Assembly: GCF_002291145.1 (NCBI RefSeq)
Contig: NZ_NTGE01000121.1
Span: 1 to 42,491, forward strand
Reading direction: 5' to 3'
DNA: 42,491 nt
Source of the DNA: Streptomyces sp. SA15
GTDB lineage: Bacteria > Actinomycetota > Actinomycetes > Streptomycetales > Streptomycetaceae
Part shown: piece by piece, positions 24,618-32,044 of the stretch
Layout of the letters: the number at the start of each line of letters is the position of its first letter
Position numbering within the stretch: position 1 is the stretch's first letter
Position numbers and translations under genes: made by a program
Notes under the pieces: model-generated
What the model saw: only the letters and a program-made list of their open reading frames with translations
The model's database searches: none
Told to the model about the DNA's origin: nothing

Positions 24618-25232
24618 GTGACCGTAACCGCGGATATGGCCATCTCCCTCGACGGCTACGTCGCCGGCACCGACGTCTCCCTCGACAACCCGGGAGGCGA
24701 CGGCGCCGAGCCGCTCTTCGAGTGGATCCACAACCTGGCGAGCTGGCGGGAGCGCCAGGGCATGACCGGCGGGGAGGAGAACCGCGACTCCGAGCTGATG
24801 CGCGAGTGGTTCGACGCCACCGGAGCGGTGGTCATGGGCCGGATGATGTACGACACGGGCGAGGAGTTCTGGGGCGACAACCCGCCGTTCAGGGCCCCGG
24901 TCTTCGTGCTCACCCACCGCCCCCGGCCGACCCTGGTCAAGGAGGGCGGCACCACCTTCACCTTCGTCACCGACGGCATCCACAGCGCCCTCGACCAGGC
25001 GAAGGCCGCCGCCGGGGACAGGAACGTCGACATCGCGGGCGGGGCGAGCACGGTGCGGCAGTACCTCCGGGAGGGCCTCATCGACGAACTGCAGCTGCAC
25101 GTGGTGCCCGCGCTCCTCGGAGACGGACTGCGGCTCTTCGAGGGACTGGGCGCCGGGCGGCGGAACCTCGAACCGGTCAGGGTGGTCGACACGCCCCTCG
25201 CCACCCACCTGAAGTACCGCTTCGTGAAGTGA
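24618..25232 (+). CDS. Dihydrofolate reductase-like / RibD C-terminal domain protein
   Basis: The 204-residue protein reads MTVTADMAISLDGYVAG at the start, AVVMGRMMYDTGEEFWG in the middle and DIAGGASTVRQYLREGLIDELQLHVVPALLGDGLRLFEGL near the end. These are standard blocks of the NADPH-binding RibD-C/DHFR-like family common in Streptomyces, usually of unknown substrate. GTG 24618 has AGGAG upstream. It is monocistronic, ending in a hairpin (25248-25299). In the 168-nt gap before it, GCTGCCT and AGGCAGC form an inverted repeat that could be an operator. True folate reduction is unlikely, since chromosomal folA is a different subfamily. Confidence 0.82.
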   Translation: MTVTADMAISLDGYVAGTDVSLDNPGGDGAEPLFEWIHNLASWRERQGMTGGEENRDSELMREWFDATGAVVMGRMMYDTGEEFWGDNPPFRAPVFVLTHRPRPTLVKEGGTTFTFVTDGIHSALDQAKAAAGDRNVDIAGGASTVRQYLREGLIDELQLHVVPALLGDGLRLFEGLGAGRRNLEPVRVVDTPLATHLKYRFVK

Positions 25233-25574
25233 CCCGGCACGGATGAAGCCGGCCCCGGCGGATGGGGACGTTCAACAGGCGCTCGCCGCTGGGGCCGGCG
25301 GAGGGGGACGGCGTCGTACGGGATCCTCAGTGGGCGAAGACCCCTGCCCGCCGCCCTGCGCCTCGAATCCCACCTCACCATGAAGAAGATCAAGGCGGAC
25401 GGCTGAATCCCGCGGCACACAAAACTCCCGCGCACACCCTCTCCTCAACTTCCCCGCGATACAGGCACATTGAAGACGGCCTGCTCTCTTGAAGCATCAA
25501 GTACCTTTCCGATGCCGGTCGTTCGAACCGGCATGCGCCTCGGGGGACCTGACCAGTCCCGAGTGGAGGGAACC
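25233..25574. other. Long intergenic region (342 bp): terminator plus 5' leader
   Basis: No gene is convincing here. The first part carries the terminator-like hairpin after the RibD-like gene. The second is the leader of the secreted LVIVD protein, with a CTTGA/TCAAG repeat (25489-25502) and a perfect ATGCCGGT/ACCGGCAT inverted repeat (25512-25534) whose loop contains TTCGA. An eight-codon frame at 25380 (MKKIKADG) has no ribosome site and is probably chance. Confidence 0.6.
25248..25299. terminator. GC-rich stem-loop after RibD-like gene
   Basis: GCCGGCCCC (25248-25256) pairs with GGGGCCGGC (25291-25299); a GGCG/CGCC pair extends the stem inward. It begins 15 nt after the RibD-like stop. 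A rho-independent or processing structure is likely. Confidence 0.55.
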
Positions 25575-27449
25575 ATGCGCAACGGCCACAGACGGGCCGC
25601 CACCAGCCTCGTCACGGCGATTGCTCTCGCCGTCACCGGCCTCACCGGTACCGCGTACGGACACGGCGACCCAGCCGCGGACGACGCTGTCGACAACGGC
25701 ACCGCCCATGACCACGACCATCAGCACGGCGGCGAAGAGGGGCACCTCTCGGCCACCGACAAGAACGTCCGCCTCATCAGCAAGCTGAAACTGCCGAACG
25801 TCACCGAAGGCAAGATCGCCGACGTCGGCGTCTACAAGGGACACGCCTACCTCGCTTCCTGGGGAGGCGTGGGCTGCGACAACACCGGCGTCCACGTCGT
25901 CGACATCCGCAAGCCCAGCAAGCCCAAGGTCGCCGGCTTCATCCCGGCTCCGGCGGGCAGCGCTCCCGGCGAGGGCATCCAGACCGTCCGCCTGTCCACT
26001 CCTTCCTTCACCGGCGACGTCCTTGTCAGTAACAACGAGGTCTGCGGCGACGGCGGTGTCGGCGGCATGAACCTCTACGACGTCACCGACCCCGCCGAGC
26101 CGAAGGTGCTGGCCGAGGGCGTCGGCGACTTCACGCTGGACGGCGAGCAGTCCGAGAAGGCCAACGACATCCACAGCGTCTTCGCCTGGGACGCCGGCGA
26201 CAAGGCGTACGCCGTGATCGTCGACAACCTGGAAGCCGCCGACACCGACATCATGGACATCACCGACCCGGCGAAGCCGCGACTCGTCGCGGAGTACGAC
26301 CTGACGGAGACGTTCCCGCAGATCGTGCAGGCGGCGCCGGAGAACCTGGGGGAGATCTTCCTCCACGACATGGTGGTCAAGAAGATCCGTGGCCGTCAGG
26401 TGCTGCTGGCGTCGTACTGGGACGGCGGGTACATCGCCGTCGACGTGACCGACCCGAAGAACATCACGTACCTCGGCGACACCGACTTCACCGACCCCGA
26501 CCCCGAGGCCGCCGCGAGCGGACTCGACGTGGCGCCCGAAGGCAACGCCCACCAGGCCGAGTTCACCCTCGACAACCGCTTCGTCATCGCCGCCGACGAG
26601 GACTTCGCCCCGTACCAGGTCTCGGCCCGCAACACCGACGACGACACCACCGTCAACGCCGGGCAGGGCGTCCCCCTGGAAGAAGGGCAGACCGTCACCG
26701 GCGGCACCACGTACGTCGGTCGCGCCTGCAACGGCGGCCCGGCCGTCCCTGCGGGTGACCCCGCCGCCATGGACATCGCCGTCGTCGAACGTGGCTCCCA
26801 CGTCGAAGGCGGCGTGTGCACCTACAGCGAGAAGGTCGCCAACATCGAGGCCGCGGGCGGCTACGACGGCGTCCTGGTCTTCAACCGCACCGGCGCCGAC
26901 GCCTGCGACTCCCAGGCCGGCATGACCGTCGAGGGCAACCTGCCCACCTTCGGCGTCGCCCCGCGCGGCCAGGGCTTCGCCGTCTTCGACCAGCCCTACA
27001 GCAACGACGACTGCCTCGCAGGCACGGGCCCGGCCACCCTGCCGGTGGACATCGGCACCAAGGGCGACCGGCTCACCTTCTCCTCCTTCTTCGACGGCTG
27101 GGGCTACGCGCACCTGTACCGCACCGAGCGCGGAAAGATGACCGAGCTGGACACCTACGCCATCGACGAGGCGCACGACCCCAAGTACGCCTCCGGCTTC
27201 GGCGACCTGTCCATCCACGAGGTCGCCACCTCCCAGGTCCGGCCCGACCTCGCGTACTTCTCCTACTACGCGGGCGGCTTCCGCGTCGCGAAGGTCAAGC
27301 ACGACAAGCTGGTGGAGGTCGGCCGCTTCATCGACGAGGACGGCAGCAACTTCTGGGGCGTCCAGGCCTTCAACCACCTCGGAAGGGAGTACGTCGCCGC
27401 CTCCGACCGCGACTACGGGCTCTACATCTTTCAGTACACCGGCCGCTGA
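25575..27449 (+). CDS. Secreted LVIVD-repeat protein with inserted PA domain
   Basis: The 624-residue protein has a signal peptide (MRNGHRRAATSLVTAIALAV..., cleavage after TAYG near 29). A His/Asp-rich stretch follows (HDHDHQHGGEEGH, 45-57) that may bind metal. Next come repeated LVIVD-type propeller motifs (GVHVVDIRKPSKPKVAGF, NLYDVTDPAEPKVLAEG, DIMDITDPAKPRLVAEY, YIAVDVTDPKNITYLGD). A protease-associated (PA) domain is inserted at about 380-490 (GRACNGGPAVPAGDPAAMDIAVVERG...VANIEAAGGYDGVLVFN). The C-terminal blade ends DYGLYIFQYTGR. The start at 25575 has GGAGG upstream, and longer in-frame starts are rejected. It is probably an extracellular surface or scaffold protein; no catalytic site is evident. 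Homologs are known in actinobacteria only as hypothetical or LVIVD proteins. Confidence 0.82.
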   Translation: MRNGHRRAATSLVTAIALAVTGLTGTAYGHGDPAADDAVDNGTAHDHDHQHGGEEGHLSATDKNVRLISKLKLPNVTEGKIADVGVYKGHAYLASWGGVGCDNTGVHVVDIRKPSKPKVAGFIPAPAGSAPGEGIQTVRLSTPSFTGDVLVSNNEVCGDGGVGGMNLYDVTDPAEPKVLAEGVGDFTLDGEQSEKANDIHSVFAWDAGDKAYAVIVDNLEAADTDIMDITDPAKPRLVAEYDLTETFPQIVQAAPENLGEIFLHDMVVKKIRGRQVLLASYWDGGYIAVDVTDPKNITYLGDTDFTDPDPEAAASGLDVAPEGNAHQAEFTLDNRFVIAADEDFAPYQVSARNTDDDTTVNAGQGVPLEEGQTVTGGTTYVGRACNGGPAVPAGDPAAMDIAVVERGSHVEGGVCTYSEKVANIEAAGGYDGVLVFNRTGADACDSQAGMTVEGNLPTFGVAPRGQGFAVFDQPYSNDDCLAGTGPATLPVDIGTKGDRLTFSSFFDGWGYAHLYRTERGKMTELDTYAIDEAHDPKYASGFGDLSIHEVATSQVRPDLAYFSYYAGGFRVAKVKHDKLVEVGRFIDEDGSNFWGVQAFNHLGREYVAASDRDYGLYIFQYTGR

Positions 27450-27470
27450 ACTCTGAAGGTGAAGCAGCGC

Positions 27471-27506
27471 GGGCCCCGGAGCCGTTCCACCTCGGCTCCG
27501 GGGCCC
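27471..27506. terminator. Perfect 13-bp stem-loop between convergent genes
   Basis: GGGCCCCGGAGCC (27471-27483) and GGCTCCGGGGCCC (27494-27506) pair perfectly around a 10-nt loop. It lies 21 nt after the LVIVD gene and before the end of the convergent TetR gene, so it should serve both directions. Confidence 0.88.
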
Positions 27507-27588
27507 ATCCGTAGGGGGCGCGGCCTCCACTGGCCGGGCTGCGATCAGATGTGCCCGTGCTTCGTGTCCGTGTTGACGTCCGCGCTCA

Positions 27589-28203
27589 TCAGCCGTCGAC
27601 GTGCCGGGGAATTTCCGAGGCGTCGGCGAGAGAGGGCCGTACCCCTGCCAGCGTGACCGTGACGAGCCGGTGGACCGCGGCCCCGGACGGTAGGTCGCCG
27701 GCCGCGGTGAGGGCGTGGAGGCAGTAGCTCGCGAGCTCGCCGGGCGCGATGTCGTCCCGCACGTCACCGGTCCGTGCGCCGTCGGCCAGTAGGTCCTCGA
27801 CCATGCCGTGGAGTCGCCGCTGTGCCTGGGTGACCTGTCGGTCCTGGTGCAGGAACACCGCGAGGTCGCCGTCGTGGTGCCGCCGGGCGGCGTGGGCGAT
27901 GAGGGCGAACGCCCGCAGTACGGCCTCCAGCCGCGCACCGGCGCCTTCGCTCCGGTCCCGGACCTCGGCCAGCTGGTCGAGGTGATGGTCGATCTGCCGC
28001 TCGTGCCAGGCGAGCAGGATCGACTCGACGTCCGGAAAGTACTTGTACAGCGTCGCGCGGCCGATCCCGGAGTCCTTGGCGATCCGCGACATCGTCACCG
28101 ACGTCAGCCCGTGCTCGGCGACCAGCGCCGCGGTGGTGTCCAGGACCGCGGCGCGTACGGCGGCGCGGTGGGCATCGATCGTCTCGTTCCACAGCTTGGG
28201 CAC
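27589..28203 (-). CDS. TetR/AcrR family transcriptional regulator
   Basis: The 204-residue protein has a standard TetR helix-turn-helix: AVLDTTAALVAEHGLTSVTMSRIAKDSGIGRATLYKYFPDVESIL (about 19-63). A helical ligand domain follows. The start at 28203 is GTG with GGAG only two bases upstream, so spacing is poor; the conserved domain begins soon after, which limits alternatives. It is divergent from a DUF2218 membrane protein gene, and the 131-bp region between them contains a consensus-like promoter overlapped by a GTCTC/GAGAC inverted repeat. It most likely represses that neighbour. Confidence 0.87.
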   Translation of the reverse strand: MPKLWNETIDAHRAAVRAAVLDTTAALVAEHGLTSVTMSRIAKDSGIGRATLYKYFPDVESILLAWHERQIDHHLDQLAEVRDRSEGAGARLEAVLRAFALIAHAARRHHDGDLAVFLHQDRQVTQAQRRLHGMVEDLLADGARTGDVRDDIAPGELASYCLHALTAAGDLPSGAAVHRLVTVTLAGVRPSLADASEIPRHVDG

Positions 28204-28243
28204 GGCTCCAGCATACGGTCCGGCACTGCCATGACACTATGGA

Positions 28244-28278
28244 TTGACAGCGACAAGGTGTCTCGATAAAGCTGAGAC
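28244..28278 (+). promoter_or_regulatory. Promoter with overlapping inverted repeat upstream of DUF2218 gene
   Basis: A perfect TTGACA -35 (28244-28249) is followed after 17 bp by a weaker -10, TAAAGC (28267-28272). GTCTC (28260-28264) and GAGAC (28274-28278) flank the -10, a natural position for TetR repression. The TSS would lie about 60 nt before ATG 28335. Confidence 0.55.
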
Positions 28279-28334
28279 TGTTGCCCCAGTGCGCCTGGAG
28301 GCGCCCGTCCTGCGGGGGATGCGAAAGGAACGCC

Positions 28335-28970
28335 ATGCCGTCCACCGAAGCCCGCGTCGAGACCGAGCGTCCCAGCCGGTACCTCGTCCAGCTCTGCAAG
28401 CACTTCTCCACCAAGGGCCGCCACCTCGGTCACCGGCCACGGGCCCACATGGGCGGTGACGCGCAAGCGCTCCGTGACCTGCGGGCCGTTGGGGAACAGG
28501 CGCAGGTCGCATGGACCGACACCGAAGGAGACGTCAGCCTTCCCTGGGGCCGGATCACCCTGCGGGCCACCTCGGGCGTGCTGACGCTGCGGGCCGAAGC
28601 CGTCGACGAGGAGGACCTGAGGCGGCTGCGGGACCTTGTCACCGGGCACATCGAGAGGTTCGGCCGACGCGACGGGCTACAGGTGAACTGGGAACGACCG
28701 GAGACCTCTGCGGTGTCCCCCGAAGCCGTCGGCACCGCGGGGGTGCGGGGTGGGGGAGACGCGCCGCGCCGCCGCCACCTCCGGGTCATGGGCCTCATCG
28801 CCGTCATCGCGCTCGTTCTCGCCGTCCACCTGGGGTTGGGCCGCGCCCTCCTGGCGAACTGGCGGTGGACCGGCTGGGCCGTCGGCGGTGTCCTCGCAGT
28901 CGTCCTCGGGAAGGTCGCGCTGCTGGGCGGGTTCGCCCTTCGCCGGAGTCGGGCCACGAAGAGCCGCTGA
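28335..28970 (+). CDS. DUF2218 domain protein with C-terminal membrane anchor
   Basis: The 211-residue protein has an N-terminal DUF2218 domain (RYLVQLCKHFSTKGRHLGHRPRAHMGG ... LTLRAEAVDEEDLRRLRDLVTGHIERFGRRDGLQVNWERP, about 15-118). A linker and two hydrophobic segments follow (VMGLIAVIALVLAVHLGLGRALL and WAVGGVLAVVLGKVALLGGFAL). DUF2218 has no assigned function; it is often next to iron or siderophore genes, but no such link is visible here. Most members lack the membrane part, so this is a fused or extended form. Start ATG 28335 has AAAGGA upstream. It is divergent from a TetR gene that probably controls it. Confidence 0.78.
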   Translation: MPSTEARVETERPSRYLVQLCKHFSTKGRHLGHRPRAHMGGDAQALRDLRAVGEQAQVAWTDTEGDVSLPWGRITLRATSGVLTLRAEAVDEEDLRRLRDLVTGHIERFGRRDGLQVNWERPETSAVSPEAVGTAGVRGGGDAPRRRHLRVMGLIAVIALVLAVHLGLGRALLANWRWTGWAVGGVLAVVLGKVALLGGFALRRSRATKSR

Positions 28971-29137
28971 ACGGCCTGCGGAAGGGTGCCCCCCGCTCTG
29001 GTGCAGCGCAGGAACACCGCTCGGCCACCGTAGCCCCGCGTGGGCCATGCGGCGAGGTTAGGCGGACCGCGCGCCGGGAGGGGCCCCTGCCAGTACCCCT
29101 CACGGCGCGAACTCCCACGTCCGCCCTCAGACGCAGG

Positions 29138-30127
29138 TCAGGGCAGTACGACGATCTTGCGTCCCTGGCCGGCGGCGAACCGGTCCAGTGCCTGCGGGTA
29201 CTCCGTCAGCGGCAGCCGATGGCTGATGAAGACCTGGGGATCGAGAACCCCGGTGGCGAACAGTTCCGCCGCGCGCTCGTAGCTGTGCAGCACCGCCATG
29301 GAACCGGTGATGGTGATCTCCTCGTTGTAGATGCGGTACGGCGAAATGGTGGCCGTGGTCGCGTAATCGGAGACCCCGAACTGCAGGAATGTCCCGGCTT
29401 TGGCGACCCGTTCCAGGCCGTCCTGGATGGCCGCGGCGTTGCCGGTCGCGTCGACCACCACGTCCCAGCCACCCCGCCGCCCCAACTCCTCGGCCGACAG
29501 CGCCGCCTGGGAACAGCCCAGCTTCTCAGCCGTCGTCAGCCGCTCCGGGTTGACGTCGACGACATCCACCGACGCGGCACCGGTGCGCTTGGCCAGCTCC
29601 AGCATCATCAGGCCCATCGTCCCGCTGCCGTAGATCAGCACATGGGATCCGAGCCTGCTGCCCAGCACGTCGTACCCGCGCACCGCGCAGGACAGTGGCT
29701 CGATCAGCGCCGCGTCCTGGACGTCCACGTGGTCCGGCAGCCGTACGCAGTTGGCGACGGGTGCCACGGCGTACTCGGCGGCACCACCGGCCACGGTCAC
29801 TCCGATCGCCTGCCACCGGTCGCAGAGGTTGTTGCGTCCCACCCGGCAGTAGCGGCACTCGTTGCAGTACAGCGAGGGGTCCACGGCGACCCGGTCGCCG
29901 ATCGCGAGTTCGGTGACCTCGCTGCCGAGGCCCACGACCTCCCCGGCGAACTCGTGGCCCGGCACGACCGGCAGGGTCGGTGCGAACTCGCCCTGCAGGA
30001 TGTGCAGATCGGTCCCGCACAGCCCGCAGGCCGCCACGTCGATCACGACCTCGCGCGGCCCGGGGGTGGGGTCGGGGACCGTGGTGACGGTGACCTTGCC
30101 GGGGGCTTCGATGACAGCGGCTCTCAC
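29138..30127 (-). CDS. Zinc-dependent alcohol/polyol dehydrogenase (MDR family)
   Basis: The 329-residue medium-chain dehydrogenase has catalytic zinc residues C37 (CGLCGTD) and H58/E59 (PGHEF), and structural zinc cysteines C88, C91, C94 and C102. The nucleotide-binding loop is YGSGTMGLMMLELAKRTG, and VVDVNPERL suggests NAD preference. It resembles sorbitol/threonine dehydrogenases. The GTG at 30127 overlaps the permease stop as GTGA. As last gene of a sugar or polyol uptake operon it should oxidise the imported polyol, such as sorbitol, mannitol or arabitol, to a ketose. The exact substrate is not determinable. Confidence 0.87.
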   Translation of the reverse strand: MRAAVIEAPGKVTVTTVPDPTPGPREVVIDVAACGLCGTDLHILQGEFAPTLPVVPGHEFAGEVVGLGSEVTELAIGDRVAVDPSLYCNECRYCRVGRNNLCDRWQAIGVTVAGGAAEYAVAPVANCVRLPDHVDVQDAALIEPLSCAVRGYDVLGSRLGSHVLIYGSGTMGLMMLELAKRTGAASVDVVDVNPERLTTAEKLGCSQAALSAEELGRRGGWDVVVDATGNAAAIQDGLERVAKAGTFLQFGVSDYATTATISPYRIYNEEITITGSMAVLHSYERAAELFATGVLDPQVFISHRLPLTEYPQALDRFAAGQGRKIVVLP

Positions 30128-31008
30128 TTGACTGCTCCTAGGGACAGGCCGCGGACCAGCTTGTCCTGGGCGGCGAAACCGGCGATGAGGACCGGCAGGG
30201 AGACCAGCGTGGCGGCGGCGCAGAGCCGGGCCAGGAACAGGCCCTCGTTGGTGATGAAGCCGACGAGGAAGACCGGTGCGGTCGACGCCTGCGTCGCGGT
30301 GAGGTTGACGGCGAACATGAACTCGTTCCAGCTGAAGATGAAGCAGATCAGCGAGGTGGCGGCGAGTCCGGGCATGGCGATCGGTGCGACGACCCGCCAC
30401 AGCACGGTGAGCAGGTTCGCGCCGTCCATCTCGGCGGCCTCCAGGATCTCCTTGGGGACCTCGGCGAGGAAGGAGCGCATCATCCACACGGCGATCGGGA
30501 GGTTCATGGCGGTGTAGAGGACGATCAGTGTCCACACGTTGTCGAGCATCCCGGCGTCCTTGACGATCAGGTAGACCGGCAGCAGGGCCGCGATGGCCGG
30601 GAGGAACTTGGTGGACAGGAAGAAGAACATGACGTCGGTCCACTTCTCGACCGGCTTGATGGACAGCGCGTAGGCCGTCGGTACCGCCAGGGCGAGCACC
30701 AGCAGCGTCGACATGACGCTGGCCATGGCCGAGTTGAGGAGGAAGGGGGTGATGTCGCGGCTGAACAGCAGCTCGTACTGGCTGAGGGTGAAGGGGGCGA
30801 AGGGCGTCGGCGGGTTGGTCGCCGCGTCGGCCTCCTGGTGGAAGGAGGTGAGCACCATCCACGCCACCGGCGCGAAGAACGCCAGGGTGGCGAGCCAGGC
30901 GACGAACGTCCACAGCGGTGAGAGCCGCGGCTCCTGCGCGGGGCTGTCGCCGCGTCGGCGGGTCCGGAGTCGTCGCACGAGCGTGCCGGTCGCTGCCTGT
31001 GTGCTCAT
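30124..31008 (-). CDS. Carbohydrate ABC transporter permease (MalG-like)
   Basis: The 294-residue membrane protein has six hydrophobic segments and the cytoplasmic EAA loop EILEAAEMDGANLLTVLWRVVAPIAMPG that docks to the ATPase. FFLSTKFLPAIAALLPVYLIVKDAGMLDN and the N-terminal arrangement resemble SmoG/MtlG polyol permeases. It overlaps the MalF-like gene upstream (ATGA at 31005-31008) and the dehydrogenase downstream (GTGA). No ATP-binding subunit is encoded in the operon; Streptomyces sugar importers generally share the MsiK ATPase, which fits. Confidence 0.88.
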   Translation of the reverse strand: MSTQAATGTLVRRLRTRRRGDSPAQEPRLSPLWTFVAWLATLAFFAPVAWMVLTSFHQEADAATNPPTPFAPFTLSQYELLFSRDITPFLLNSAMASVMSTLLVLALAVPTAYALSIKPVEKWTDVMFFFLSTKFLPAIAALLPVYLIVKDAGMLDNVWTLIVLYTAMNLPIAVWMMRSFLAEVPKEILEAAEMDGANLLTVLWRVVAPIAMPGLAATSLICFIFSWNEFMFAVNLTATQASTAPVFLVGFITNEGLFLARLCAAATLVSLPVLIAGFAAQDKLVRGLSLGAVK

Positions 31009-31964
31009 CGGGACGCCTCCTCGCGGAAAAGTGATGCGATGGTGCGCAGCGCGAAGGTCGCGATCACGATCGAGCCGAGTACGACGACGACTCCTGCGGC
31101 GGCCGCCTCGCCGTACTCGTACTTGCGGAACATGGTCAGGTAGATCTCGTAGGGCAGGTTGGTCGTCCGGGAGCCGGGGCCGCCCTGGGTGATGGTGTAG
31201 ACCGCGTCGAAGGTCTGCACGACGTAGATCGTGCCGAGCAGGATGCCCAGCTCGATGTACTGCCGCAGGTGCGGCAGCGTGATGTGCCGGAAGGTCTGCA
31301 GCGCCGAGGCGCCGTCGACCCTGGCGGCCTCCAGCACGTCACCGGGCTGCGCCTGCAGACCCGCCAGCAGGATCAGCATCATGAACGGGGTCCACTGCCA
31401 CACCAGCGACAGCACGACGGCCGGCATGGGGAAGTTGGACACCCAGTCGATGGTGGGGCCGTGGTCGGCGCCGAAGAACCGGTAGACGGCGTTGAGGGTG
31501 CCGTTGAGCAGGCCGTAGTCGGGGTTGTAGATGGCGTGCTTCCACAGCAGCGCGGCGGCGACCGGCATGACGAGGAACGGCGCGATGAGCAGGGTGCGCG
31601 CCAGTCCCCGGCCGGCGAACCGGCGGTCGAGCAGCAGTGCCAGAGCCAGACCGAGGACCACGCTGATGACGACCACCGACGCGGTGAGGACGACGGTGTT
31701 GAGCACCGCCGCGCGCAGCCGCCCATCGGTGAAGACGATCCCGTAGTTGGACAGACCCGTGAAGTGGCGGTCGCCCGGTTGCAGGATGTTCCACTGGAAG
31801 GTGGAGATGACGAGCGTGGCCACGAAGGGCAGCTGCGTGACGACGACGGTGAAGATCAGCGCCGGCAGCAGCGGACCGCGCCGCCGCCATGTGCCGATGA
31901 CGGTGGATGTTCGCGGACGCACCGGAGGTGGTGCTTTTCTGGATGGGTCGATGAGCGTGGTCAT
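31005..31964 (-). CDS. Sugar ABC transporter permease (MalF-like)
   Basis: The 319-residue membrane protein has six predicted spans after a basic N-terminus (RPRTSTVIGTWRRRGPLLPALIFTVVVTQLPF). The EAA motif is DVLEAARVDGASALQTFRHITLPHL (about 226-250). YVVQTFDAVYTITQGGPGSRTTNLPYEIY is typical of the SmoF/MalF class. ATG 31964 is chosen with AAGGAAA upstream; a longer open frame into the binding-protein gene is not real. Its stop overlaps the next permease start as ATGA. An 11-bp hairpin separates it from the binding-protein gene. Confidence 0.88.
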   Translation of the reverse strand: MTTLIDPSRKAPPPVRPRTSTVIGTWRRRGPLLPALIFTVVVTQLPFVATLVISTFQWNILQPGDRHFTGLSNYGIVFTDGRLRAAVLNTVVLTASVVVISVVLGLALALLLDRRFAGRGLARTLLIAPFLVMPVAAALLWKHAIYNPDYGLLNGTLNAVYRFFGADHGPTIDWVSNFPMPAVVLSLVWQWTPFMMLILLAGLQAQPGDVLEAARVDGASALQTFRHITLPHLRQYIELGILLGTIYVVQTFDAVYTITQGGPGSRTTNLPYEIYLTMFRKYEYGEAAAAGVVVVLGSIVIATFALRTIASLFREEASR

Positions 31965-32005
31965 GAGGCTTTCCTTGGCCGGTGACGGCAGGGTCGCGGT
32001 CGGGT

Positions 32006-32034
32006 GCCCGGCCGGCGGGTGAGGCCGGCCGGGC
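32006..32034 (-). terminator. Intercistronic hairpin between binding protein and permease genes
   Basis: GCCCGGCCGGC (32006-32016) and GCCGGCCGGGC (32024-32034) pair perfectly around a 7-nt loop, 10 nt after the binding-protein stop. In sugar ABC operons such structures stabilise the upstream message or cut read-through, giving excess binding protein over permease. Confidence 0.75.
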
Positions 32035-32044
32035 AACGTCCGGG

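Noticed and set aside
25380..25406. Eight-codon frame MKKIKADG in the leader of the LVIVD gene.
   Set aside because: No ribosome site and no relation to a known leader peptide; likely chance.
29079..29109. AGGGGCCCCT palindrome and CGCGCCG/CGGCGCG arms in the 28971-29137 gap considered as a terminator.
   Set aside because: The arms are short and separated by a long loop; the signal is too weak to list as a feature.
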